The notes beneath the pieces are model-generated. The model was not told the DNA's origin, searched no databases, and saw nothing but the letters and a program-made list of their open reading frames with translations. Made by a program: the position numbers and the translations under genes. A stretch of 64,000 nucleotides of DNA from Diospyros lotus (Eukaryota > Streptophyta > Magnoliopsida > Ericales > Ebenaceae), in the NCBI RefSeq assembly GCF_014633365.1, contig NC_068349.1, positions 23,078,753 through 23,142,752 on the forward strand. Reading direction: 5' to 3'. Below are positions 35,835 to 47,328 of this stretch, one piece after another; positions within the stretch are counted from its first letter, which is position 1; every line of letters begins with the position of its first letter.

Positions 35835-36353
35835 ATTCGAATGAGTCCTATGTCATTCGAATGTCATTCGAATGATTCATGTGTTATCGCATCATTCGTA
35901 TGTGTTTTTGAAGTTTTGAGTCTGTCATTTGAATGAGTTTTCTTGTCATTCGAATGAGTCCTTCAAGATTTGAGTACGCTATTGCTTTGTATAGTCTAGC
36001 ATTCGAATGAGTCTCTCTATCATTCAAATGACCCATGTGTATTCCATTCATTCATTCGAATGGGGTACTGTTGCATTCAAATGAGTTACATTCTGCCTGT
36101 TCAAATGTTGGAAAATTACCAAATTCATTCGAATGAATTTTTGAGTCATTCGAATGAGTCCTTGAAAGATCCGAATAGCCTTTGTTATATATCATCTATC
36201 ATTCAAATGAGTCTCTGTCATTAGAATGAGTTTCTGTCATTCAAATGACCTTGGTATAGTCTATTTTTGTTCATTCAAATGGGCTACTGCTTCATTCGAC
36301 TTGCTCCCTTATGCTTCAATAGTCATTCGAATAGTATCATATGGCATTCGAAT
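35835..36353. repeat. Palindrome array ATTCGAAT in D2
   Basis: About ten exact ATTCGAAT (often GTCATTCGAATGAG) and several one-base variants (ATTCAAAT, ATTTGAAT, ATTCGTAT) in about 520 bp. It occupies the place that the ATCCGGAT array takes in D1. ATCCGGAT itself was not seen here. Confidence 0.93.
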
Positions 36354-37353
36354 GACTTCCAGTAAATTCTTAATGCAAGTCTAAATTAAATATAAATATT
36401 CAATTATTCAAATATTGAATTTTTATGCCAAGATATAATAAAATCCAATATGCCATGCCCATATTCAGAAATTGCAAAATCTTTGTATCCCAATATAGCT
36501 GATAAAAATCATATACCATGTTTAGCAATTAATTATGACATGATCAGCATTTTTCTGTGAGATTATGTGCATACATTATGGAATGAGCATTGAGCATGAC
36601 TTTATATGGAGCATTACATATCGTGTGCCAGCATTTATATGAGCATTGTATTATGTGCGCCGGGCAGCTTATCCGCGGGGATCCCACTAGTATCAGTTTC
36701 AGTTATATCTCAGTTATGAGTTGCTCGCTTGATGTCGACCAGGTGGCTAGGGGCATATTGCCCACAGTATGTGCTTACAGTTTTTGTGTTTGCAGGATTT
36801 AGATCAGTCAGGTATGTATTACAGTTATGTGGGCCTATGATCCAAAGTTGCATACCTGCATTTATTTTACAGTTTATGTGCATTACATCTTGTAAATGCA
36901 ACCCTACAATGACTTTCATATCACTCAGTACAAGGATAGTTATAATCTTTATGAGTATCGATATTTCTCTATTCAGCTTCAGTTATTCTTTCCAGCTTAT
37001 TACTTACTGAGCTTTGTAGCTCACCTTATACTCTCCACCATTCAAGTCCTAGCGGGGGAGTACTAGATGTGGGGCCTAGCAGTAGTGGTCAATAGTGTGT
37101 GTACGTGGAGCCGTTCAAGACTAAAGATGTCTGGGAGTTTGTTAGTTTATAGTGTTTGTCAGTTTAGTATTAATTTTCAGTTGAGGGATTTTCCCTTAGA
37201 CATAGTTTAAGGTTCCAGTTTATGTTGACTCAAAATTTTTATTTCAATTGATTGAGATGTTCCATTATGGTATCAGATTTCAGGTTATCAGCTAGTTTTA
37301 TTTTATTTCAATAGCACCTCTTCTCGGGCAGTTCTGGGAGAGGGGGTGTTACA

Positions 37354-38056
37354 TGACTGGCCACGTGTCCTAGTCCTTTGAGGGGTATAAATGTTAGATA
37401 TATGCCTTTAAGAGTAATTCTAGTGAAACAAAAGGGCTCAATCTTGTAATTCTTTAAATATTATTTAAATGGCAAGTTTATGTTTTATTTAAATTTCAAT
37501 ATGGTTTAAATTAAACATATATCCTTTAGTATAATAAAGAGTGGATACTATTCTTAAGTATTAAGAATATGCGTGACGGATAATCCAAGATTCATTATAC
37601 TATAAACAAGTTCCTAGCTATAAAGTTCCTAACTTGGATAGTAGCAACTCGCAAAGGTTGGCACATCATTTTCCTCCTTGTTCAGTATGAGATATTAAAA
37701 TATAAGGTTGGTGAGTCTCATGCCATTCTGTATGAGATATAGAAGGAAGATGAGTGGATGCTCGTTATAGGAACGAGTTCACTAAATGAGACTGTTAACA
37801 TTAAATCACATGGGTTTTATCTCATAGGTTTTATCTCATGGGTCAATGATTCAATATTAACTACAGATGTGCCACTAGTCCTTAGACCTGAGATGACATG
37901 GATATCTATGTATTGGTAGATTAGGATATCAACAATATTATATGGTTATTCTAATTAGGGATGATCATACATATCTATGTGCCTAGTTCAGTTATGCATG
38001 AGCTATGTGTGCATCAGACATGGAATCTATCGCTTCCAGATTTATGAGGAGGATAT
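37354..38056 (+). mobile_element. Copia-type LTR sequence, plus, cut by A3
   Basis: After a short unassigned stretch (37354-37394) a Copia-style start, TGTTAGATATATGCCTTTAA, is read at 37395. The sequence parallels the minus-strand Copia LTR at 31206-34500 in order and spacing but with many differences. It ends where the family A LTR begins at 38057. No coding sequence. Confidence 0.6.
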
Positions 38057-38295
38057 TGTAACACTCCAGATTTTTTGAGAGTGTTATAACTTAGGATTTT
38101 AGGAATTTCTTTTCTTTTTTCTGACACTACAACCACTAATATACATCCAATTCCCAATTTCACCTTCTCAACATATCAAACTCAATAATCATATAGCTAA
38201 GACAGGTGATATCATTACAAATGTGGAAGCCAGATTGAATTTGATATGGTTCATAATCATAATGTTTTATTTATCATATATGAAAATGTTCAAGA

Positions 38296-40132
38296 TGTAA
38301 CGCCCCACTTTTTAATTATATAATGAAATTAAATATAAGCTAATATCCCACAAGGGCATTATAGAAATCCTTACCAATGAAAGCGATGGATCGAACCTAA
38401 TAGCTAGCTAAAGCTAGATAAAAAGGATTTTCAATAATAGAACCTCTAATATGAGTACACCGTAATGCATGACTTCCAAAAATCATCAAATATCTCTTAC
38501 CACGGTCACAGTACATAGCAATCACAACTTACAACTTTAACAGCATAATAAGTAAATCCAAGCCTTACGTAATCCCTCTTTATACAATTGTGACACACAA
38601 CTTTCAAAACAAATCCAAAGATTACATAAGATCCATAGTACATGAGAATAGGAAATTAAACTAAACTTTAGCCTCCTCATAGCCCTTTTCTCTTTCTCAT
38701 CTCTGGTACCTGACATGCTGAGATACCTGGGACGTTGAATATCCCAGGGGTATGAAACACCTGAGTTAGATTGTTACATCTAAGTGAGTGGCATAAGGAA
38801 GAAGATACATGAATGAATACGTGAGACAAGGGACATTTCTACGGGTAATTCAAGAAAGGAAACAGTTCTTGCATAAGAAAACAGGTACAAAGAATAAATA
38901 TTTTTATACAAAGTGGTAGGGAATTAAAATAGGAGCATGCCATAAAAATTTCATGAAAAAAGAAGGTCCACGCGCCCTGGGAAGGGGCCTCATGCGCTGC
39001 CCCTACTTTCGGCCAATTTTGTGCAGTTTTCGTATTTCGGCCGTATCTCCCTCATTTTAACTCCGATTCAACCATTGTTTGAACCTACGGACTCCTCTTT
39101 CGACCCTTTACACGATTAAAGAAATAAATTGAGCTTAAATTTAAATTTTGGTGATTTTTATGCATGAACTTCGAGATGGGTTGGCAACTTTCGACAACTT
39201 GATTTCACCTTCAACTCAGGCAGAACTTCCTCCCTTCTTTCAAGCAGAATTTCCCCTCTTTCATGTTCCACTTACCCCCTTGATTTAGTGGCTAAAAACC
39301 AAGCCCAAATCATGCTAATATAAAACCTTTAAACCCATATGATTGAGACCCTTGGCATTGAGATTTGCACCATAATCATTGCTTTCTTCCCCTTGTGACA
39401 AGTGGCCCTAGAGATTTGGGCCTAATCATGACATATTAAACCCTTCGATGAATAGATTTCTGCCACGTGTCATGGGGATTTAAGCCATAATCATTACTTT
39501 CATCCTACAGCTCCATATATCCCTCGAGATTTGGGCCGTCATCATTACTCTCATCTCATGGTGCCAAGTGTCCCTTGGGATTTGGCCACCATCATTGCTT
39601 GCATGTGTTTCCATCCAAATGGTTCCATGTGTCCCATATCATCATTACTTCCATGAGTTTCCATTCAAATGGTTCCATGTGTCCCATATCATCATTACTT
39701 CCATGTGTTTCCATCCAAATGGTGTCATGTGTCCCATATCATCATTACTTCCATGTGTTTCCATCCAAATGGTGCCATGTGTCCTATATCATCATTAATT
39801 CCATGTGTGGCCAATAAAAGCTTGCCACATGTCCCAAGCTTGGAGGCTAAGTAATCTTGGAGGCTAAGCAAAGACTTGGAGAAGACTTGGGCTTCGACTT
39901 CAAAACGATCCAAAACTACATTTGATTGAAGTTTGATATTCGAAGATATTTTGAAGTTCATATCTTTTACATTAATTCCCAAGACTTTTGGTCAATTGTA
40001 TTTTTATCTGAACTTAAATAATTACGACTTTGCCCTTGGCTTAGAAAATAATCTTTTGCCTCAAGGCCTCCTCAAACCCTTGAAAAGTCATATTTTCTCA
40101 AACATTTGAACTTAGAAATCTCGAGTATTACA
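38296..40132 (-). mobile_element. Family E solo LTR (E1)
   Basis: 1837 bp, plus-strand start TGTAACGCCCCACTTTTTAA and end ATCTCGAGTATTACA, perfect TSD CAAGA at 38291-38295 and 40133-40137. It is collinear with E2 (52715-55267) but about 0.7 kb shorter. It contains a four-unit 50-bp repeat (39602-39801). Orientation is taken from the minus-strand TATA box of E2. Confidence 0.94.
39602..39801. repeat. 50-bp tandem repeat, four units
   Basis: Four head-to-tail copies of CATGTGTTTCCATCCAAATG + GTTCCATGTGTCCCATATCA + TCATTACTTC with few mismatches, followed by a partial fifth. Because 50 is not a multiple of three, the same peptide phrases appear in all frames; none is a gene. Related phrases occur at 54930-55085 in E2. 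Confidence 0.94.
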
Positions 40133-41188
40133 CAAGATGTCTACAAAAATATATTACATGGACATCATCTCTTGTAAGCATTAACTGTACGTCTCAAACA
40201 TAACCGAAAACATACTAAGGTTTGCATAGGTTCTAATCATCAACTAAATTTCTTGTACATAATTAAAGACATGCTAAGACATGCTACATATGACAAAATA
40301 AGTTTATTCTTCAACTATCTCCTTTCTCTTAGAGCCGCTTATCGAACTAGGAACGTTTGAATATTCCAGGGACCCAATCCAATTAGAAGATGAACCTTCT
40401 AATGAGAACTCCAAACAGTTTATATATATGCATTAATAGGTATAAAATGTATGAGGAAACAACAAGGACTATTCTAAAGTGCCTCATGAACATATCAGCC
40501 TCCTCTAATGAGAGCTTTCTCAATGGCACATTCTAACGCCTCTCGGGAGGTCCCTAACCATGTTTGTAATACCTAGGAATGATTTGAGGGTATAAATAGT
40601 ACTTGATGAAGGGTACAAGTGGATTTTTTTAAAGAAAGAGGCTGTAGGGTACACTATCGCTATTTTAAGAAATTGAATTGATCGGAGGGAGTACCCTGGA
40701 CCTTAGCTGCTTAAGGAAAATAATATAATATGGACAAGTGATTCGAGATATGATTTTAGGAATCAAAAGAAATTGGATTGGGAACAATTTTCGATACAAC
40801 TGTTGCCGCGCTGAGAAAATCAAATCGATGTAAGGAATATCCAAAAAGTCAATGGAGCATCTTGAGGACATAGATTTTATATATGAAACAACCCTTAAGT
40901 GATTTCGAGTTGAAACAAATGGATTTAAGGTCAAATCGACCAGTCGGGCCAAAGTGTAATTTTTAAATTTTGCTCGAGGGAGGTCGAAACGATATATTTT
41001 GGGGAAGTTCAAGGGTTAAACGAAGAGTACTAAACTTCTGGGACTTAATGGTATATTTGGATTGTTCGGGGGCTCAAGGAAAATGGTAGAAATGACAATG
41101 GAAGAAATAAGGGGGCTAAAGTGCAAATAAGGAAAAATTGTGGTGTGAACACAACAGGGAAATCGGTCGCTGCCTTCCACCACATGTG

Positions 41189-42675
41189 TGAAGGATCATG
41201 AACGAGGATCAAAAGCATGCAACGGAAGCGTTTTAAAATAAAAACGATCCTCGTATTGGTTAGAGTCTAGGAGACTTACTTTTACGGCGGATTACCGGAC
41301 GGAATGGAGCGATGGGAGCTTCTTCGCGTGGAGGAGACGACGGCTGTCCTGCTAGCCTTCGGCTCCGTCGCATCAGAACTCAAACGCCCCCTTTCGATCT
41401 TCCGGAGTATGACTCGAACTCGTGGCCTCTCTTCGGTGAAGAAGAATGAAAAACGACTTGGATGAAAAAACAACTAAAGAGAGATATATATAGGGAGAAC
41501 CCTAGGGTTAAAAACCCTAGTGGGCCAAACCCTAATGGGCCAAGATCTTTTAATTAATTTTCTAATTGGGTTAGCCCAATTAATTAATTAAGACCCTAAT
41601 GAACTATTATTTTATTTTAGCCCAATGGACCATTCTAAATAAAATAATTCTCTCTTAATGTAATTCATCCAACAAGCCAAATGTATTAAAAAATACATGA
41701 GTTACATCGAGCTACCCCGGGGACCAAAAGACAAATTATTCACGGCTGCTAAAATGACCAAAATATCCCTGCTACCTAGTAGCTATATTTTGTCATTCTA
41801 AGTGTTCCAACTATCACCATATGGTAACACTGACCCCACGAATAATTTTGCATATGCCATGTCTTTGACCTACTAGTGTAATGACGAAAATACCCCTCTG
41901 CGTAACACCCATCATTTAGAAAGGAATAATGTACTAACACCTTTCTAAATGACTTCTACCATCCTTAGATCACTAGTCCAATAATCCGTGACTACTCGAA
42001 TGCACTTGCTTATCATTGGGAGCTACCCAGAAGCACACACTCATAAGTCACGTTCCCAGGGCCCTGGATTATTCGATTATTCTTGGACAATCACAAGGGG
42101 GTGAATCACAGAAACTATCTTGTATTAGTCTGTCTTAGCTAATTAGAAACCATACTCCCAACTCAAAAGGATATTGATCTTTGATAGACCTCACCTGCAA
42201 TGAATCTAAGAATATAGCTCTAGGTTCACTAGACCACCAACTAATACTCAAGTATTAGAGTACTCGTCCACGTAGTAGCAGTGATAGACTAGTTCCATGA
42301 TAATTAGTACTTTGTCATTAGCTTCTATCACAGGTCCACTCTACGCATTCCAAATGCGCTTGTACAATTAGAGTAAACGGACTGTTTACTGGCTAAGGCA
42401 AGCCATCCTCCATTAGGATCTATTGCACAATGATCTTATCATGATAGAATGCCCAGTTCTATCAAAAGATCAAGAGTTATATTTTCTTGCTTATTAAGTA
42501 CCCATGATTCATGCCTAACTGTGAAGAACGACCCATCACATGAATCACTTACTTAATAGCATGGACACCTTTCCAACAATTAAATGCAAATAATATATGT
42601 GCCATAAACTGAATAAAAGAAACATCATTACCATAAATTAAACAAAACGTGTCTTTAGGGCATACATTTCCAACA
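41189..42675 (-). mobile_element. Copia-type solo LTR
   Basis: 1487 bp, plus-strand start TGAAGGATCATGAACGAGG and end CATACATTTCCAACA, perfect TSD ATGTG at 41184-41188 and 42676-42680. The minus strand starts TGTTGGAAATGTATGCCC. A minus-strand TATATATATC lies near 41493-41482. Its right 381 bp look identical to 1-381 of the window. No coding sequence. Confidence 0.95.
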
Positions 42676-42799
42676 ATGTGGAGGCTATTTCTGGTGATGG
42701 CATGACTGAGGGAGAGCTAGGGGAGGTGCTATATGGTAGTAGGAGGCTTGGGGACCAAGCCATGGCCGTTGATTAGCTGAGATCTAATCGATTTTTAGG

Positions 42800-42809
42800 T
42801 ATAAATAGG
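42800..42809 (+). promoter_or_regulatory. TATA box of family F LTR
   Basis: TATAAATAGG followed by AGCCAAAAATTT, in LTR orientation, a little over half way along the F LTR once inserts are removed. Confidence 0.7.
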
Positions 42810-43896
42810 AGCCAAAAATTTAAAGATTTTGGCATCAAATTCATCAAGTTTAAGGACGAATTGAAGGTAAGGGATATAGCACTTTTTCTCCTTGGTGTGT
42901 GAGCTTCATTTTCGAAGCATTTGGGAACATTTGGCATCGATTTGGAGCTTGTTCAAGCAGTGGCCAGAGACGCGAGGTGGACGCCTAGGGCCGACCTGCA
43001 ACTTGACTTCCGGTGGCCTTTCCGGTGTCCTTTCAGCCTAAAGGTTATGCCATTGTGATCGAATGAATGAGGGCTTGAAGGGGGTGGGATCAGATCTTCC
43101 ATCGGAGCCGACGGCGGCGGCCGGAGAACTGAGGAAGAAGGTGGCGTGTGGCTGCACGCGCCATACTTCACTCGCACCCACGCGATAGGGGCGTGACAAG
43201 GGCTATTTTTAGTATTTTTCTTCCAGCATTTTCCTTTAATTATTTTAGGATTTATCATATTGGAAAATTTGGAAAAAAGTTTGAGCAGATAATTATTTTG
43301 GAATTATCGAGGTGAAAATTGGGAGAAAAATAGAGGAAATTATGGAAAAATTGAGGAAAATGGATTTAATGCTTCCTTAATTAAATATGGTGTTTAGGGA
43401 GTGTCGTGGATCGAGGTTGAGTGTAAATACAAGAATTTGTGACTTGGCACGCAAATCGAGGTAGTGCACAAGGATTAAGGCAATCCGAATTGTTCGAGGT
43501 GAGTTGTTCACTACCTAAACTTGTTTTACTGTAAGTGTTCTACCTAGAAACTTAGTTTTAAATTGTGAGTGTTTGCCCCCAAAACTTGATTTACTATGTG
43601 TGTTCTATCTAAAATTGTTGTGATTTCATGCAAAATGGGTTTTGTTGCATGCAAATGGTAACCGGTGACGGTTGGTTTTATGAGAGAGGTTCGTCCCTAA
43701 ATGTTTCAAACTTGTGCATTGCATTTTATAAAACTGTTGTTTATATGATGCATTGAATTGTGAAATGTGGCATTGTCTTGCATTTTGTGTGTTCGTATGT
43801 AATGTCAGCCTAAGATGTTGTCTAGATAGTATAGCCATAATTCTCCAAAGGCGTGACGGAATAATAGGAGTATTTGGTGTTGGTGTGCATGCTGGG

Positions 43897-45833
43897 TGTA
43901 ACACTCCAAATTTCTTGAGCGTGTTATAACTTAGAATTTCGGGAATATAAAAATTTTTCATACCACAATCGCTGCCATACATCACACAAATTCTCAAAAA
44001 CCCTATTTTTCACCTTCTCAGTTTAACAAACCCAATATTAAATAACTAAGACAAGTGTTAAAATTTCAAATTCGAAAGCTAGATCGAACCTGATATGGTT
44101 CACAACCATAATGCTTTATTTATCATAAATAAAATCGTTCAAGATGTCTATAAAATGTATTACAAGGAACATTTGAGCCACTTGTCGAACATGGAACGTT
44201 TGAATATTCTAGGGACATAGTCCAATTAGAAGATGAATCTTCTAGTGAGAAACTCCAAAAATAGTTTATATCAATGCATGATCAAGTATAAAATGTATGA
44301 GAAAAATAACGAGAACTACTCTGAAGTGGCTCATGAACATGTCAGCCTCCTCCAATGAGAGCTTTCTCAATGGTGCACGCATAGCACCTCTCGGGATGTC
44401 CCTAACCATGTCACCTTGGCCCGACCTCATAGAACTCATGCAAGCACCACATCCATTGTCCCTTAGGCTCACGGTTTTCCCCACGAGAGCTTTCTCGATG
44501 GGGCACGCATAGCACCTCTCGGGGGATATCCGACTTTTACCCTCGACCAACAACAAATAGGTACAATAGTATGGCCACATAAATTTTATAAATGCAACAG
44601 TTAAAAACCCAATAGCATATATGTTTAAGAAAAATACAGTTCATATATGTAACATGATATCACGTAAGAGAACAATAAGAGTTTACGTACAAGAACATCA
44701 CAAAACACGTCTCATGCAATAGAAGTCTCTCATAAGAGAATAAAAAATAGGATTTAGAGTATAGGAGTGTCACCTTGCTGGTTTATCTCTTAGATGGTAC
44801 GGTTTCACTACAAATAGCCTATGTTTTTGCAGAAAACACGCGTTTTGATAAACCTAACCTCAAATAATTTTACATAAGGTTGAAGGATTTTTAAGTAGGG
44901 GCATAGCTGAAAAATTTATGGAAAAAGGACACCTCATGCGCCCTCACGTGCCTTCATGCGCAGCACTTCCCGGCGCGTGTATTTCACGCGCTGCCTACTA
45001 GATTCGGACAACTTCGCCTCAGTTTAGTTTTTCGGCTATAACTTCTTCATATTAACTCCGATTTAACCCCCATTTGAACCTATGCGACCCTCTCATTCTC
45101 CACTGCTTCTCTGCCACTTTTTTCCCGCCTTCTTGGAGAACTTCCTCCCCTCTCTCTAGAGAAAGCTTCTCCACTTAGAGTGCCTCACTCCTCAAAACTC
45201 CCTTGAATGATTTGAGAACAACACATGGTGCCTATTTATAGATTACTTGAACCAATCACATGGTGCCACTTTGTCACAAGGTAAGCTATGGACTCCAAAG
45301 ACTCAAACCTATAATTGAATGGCTTTTGAAATCCAAAGCTAGAATGGATTTGATTTTTGAAATCCAAGCTAATACCCCAAACATCTTCCAAATGGCATTT
45401 TGACCCTTATTTCAAGTTCTCAACTTTAATATTTACCACATGAGCTTATAATTTCATCCTTATTTCATTTGGATAATTCTCTAATTAAATTACACCCTCA
45501 AACATCAAATTTATCAAGATACTTAAAATCTCAAAATTAATAACTCAAAATTACTCGATATGTATGATTTCCAAGAAGCCCTTACCATCATTCAATTTTT
45601 TTTTTAGGCTACAACTTAGCTTAATCGAAAACCGTCTCTTATTTTATTTCTTTCAGTGTCATAAATCTCACCTCGGGACGCTCGTTAAAGATATACCTTT
45701 GTCCTTAGGTATCTAAGCTTCAGGGCACTCCCTGCGACTGATTCAGTCACTTGTTGCCATTTTAAGCATATTTTTCGATATTTTAAACTCACTAAAAATA
45801 CGTGGCATCTTCCCGAAAATATGGGGTATTATA
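43897..45833 (-). mobile_element. 3' LTR of the family A chromovirus
   Basis: 1937 bp, plus-strand start TGTAACACTCCAAATTTC and end ATGGGGTATTATA, so the terminal ACA has become ATA. Compared with the 5' LTR it lacks about 100 bp near 44166 and a similar stretch near 45100. It keeps the TATA box at 45240-45231 and the sense open frame at 44580-44266 shared with A1 and the 5' LTR. Confidence 0.93.
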
Positions 45834-45848
45834 TTCTCCCCCCCTTAA
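45834..45848 (-). other. Polypurine tract of the family A chromovirus
   Basis: The minus strand reads TTTAAGGGGGGGAGAA next to the 3' LTR, preceded by TTGAGGACGAAATTCC, the usual chromovirus context. Confidence 0.9.
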
Positions 45849-45949
45849 AGGAATTTCGTCCTCAAAATTTGAAACATACTCGAAATTATTGAAGGTTAAA
45901 TAATTATTGCATTCTGGAATACAATTTCTGGAAGAAAATATAAAAATTT

Positions 45950-47328
45950 CTTACTCTATTTCCATTTCCTCAAACAAATAAGAATATTTCTTCCTAATTG
46001 TTTCCTCAAGTTCCCACGTGGCCTCATCATCCGAGTATTTTCCCCAATGAACCTTCACTAACGGGATCTATTTATTTCGCAACACTTGAGTCGAGCGATC
46101 TAAAATTGCTTTAGGTGACTCGGGGTAGGTCAAGTCATTCCTTAGCTCAATTATCTCCACCCGAACTCTGAGGGTTGGATCTAGCACATGCCTTGGAAGT
46201 TGGGGACATGGAACACATTATGAATCCCGGACAAGATAGGCCAAAGGTCTGACTCTTTCCACAATCGGATATGGTCCTATATACCTTGGCTTCAGCTTTC
46301 CTTTATCGCTTCCACGCGTCACCAAATGTTGGGGTGACACCTTGAGATACACTAGATCCCCTACCTCGAACTCTAGATCCCTTCTTCTTTGATCAACATA
46401 GGATTTTTATTGACTTTGCGCAGCTTGAATCCTCTCTTGGATTATTCGAATCTTATCAGTAGTCTATTGCACAAGCTCGGGCCCCAACGTCTATCGTTCC
46501 CCTACTTCGGTTCAACAGATAGGCGACCGACACTTTCTTCCATACAAAGCCTCATAAAGAGCCATCCTAATGCTGCCGTGGTAACTATTGTTGTATGCGA
46601 ATTCTACCAATGGAAGATGCTCCTCCCAATTTCCTCCAAAATCAAGGGCACAGAATCTCAACATATCTTCAAGCGTTTGAATTGTCCTCTCTGATTACCC
46701 ATCAGTTTGGGGGTGATAAGCCGTACTCAATTTCAGTTGGGTCCCCATGCATTCCTGCAAACTCTCTCAAAATCTCGAGGTGAACCTTGCGTCCCAATCT
46801 GAAACTATACTTACCGGGGCACCATGGAGTCGTACTATTTCCTTCACGTACTGCTCTGCGAACTTTCGTACCGGTTGATCCATCCTCGTAAGTAGGAAAT
46901 GCACTGACTTTATCAACCTGTCTACCACCACCCAAATGGCATCATAGCCCCTACGACTCTTTAAAAATCCTATCACGAAATCTGTCGTGATATGTTCCCA
47001 TTTCCACTCAAGAACTTCCAAAGATCTTATCAACCTTGCAGGTTTCTGGTGCTTAATCTTTACCCTTTGGCATATATCACATTGTGCCACCCTCTTATCC
47101 ACGCTGGCCTTCATCCCTGGCCACCAAAAGATTTCCCAAAGATCTCGATACATCTTCGTGGCTCCTGGGTGCACGATATACTTAGCTCTGTGGGCTTCAT
47201 CCAGAATTTTCTGTCTCAACTCCCAAATGTTTGGCACGTACACTCTACCTCGAAACCTAAGAATGCCATTTCGCATCTCAAAATTTGAACTCTTGGGCTG
47301 GTCTTGCTCGTCTACCCATAGACGCATA
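45950..47328 (-). pseudogene. Integrase with C-terminal chromodomain
   Basis: Minus reading: ELRQKILDEAHRAKYIVHPG and WPGMKASVDKRVAQCDICQR (HHCC zinc domain), core Asp residues in ITTDFVIGF and VSDWDARFTSRF, then after a frame break [18 protein letters not shown], which carries the Glu of the DDE triad, and a GPY-type module (GDLVYLKVSP, KLKPRYIGPYPIV). Near 46060-45955 follows VHWGKYSDDEATWELEETIR then KYSYLFEEM, the conserved end of a chromodomain as in Tekay/Del elements, thought to direct integration to histone-marked chromatin. Several stops and one frameshift make it inactive. The N-terminus is separated from RNase H by the LTR at 47329-48792. Confidence 0.92.

Larger units (their letters stand above)
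34843..37353 (+). mobile_element. Family D solo LTR (D2), variant array
   Basis: 2511 bp from TGTAACGACCCATTCGAGGG to GAGGGGGTGTTACA. The flanks TGGCT (34838-34842) and TGACT (37354-37358) match at 4 of 5 bases. It is collinear with D1 outside the array (same TATA region, same right part with CCTAGCGGGGGAGTAC), but the palindrome array is built on ATTCGAAT instead of ATCCGGAT. Confidence 0.92.

Noticed and set aside
39568..39854. Three overlapping repetitive frames as a repeat protein
   Set aside because: They are the three frames of one 50-bp tandem repeat, whose unit length is not a multiple of three.
43897..45833. Treating this LTR as a solo LTR
   Set aside because: It abuts a PPT and a pol reading in the right orientation, and its TSD partner is at 56882-56886, so it is the 3' LTR of the full element.
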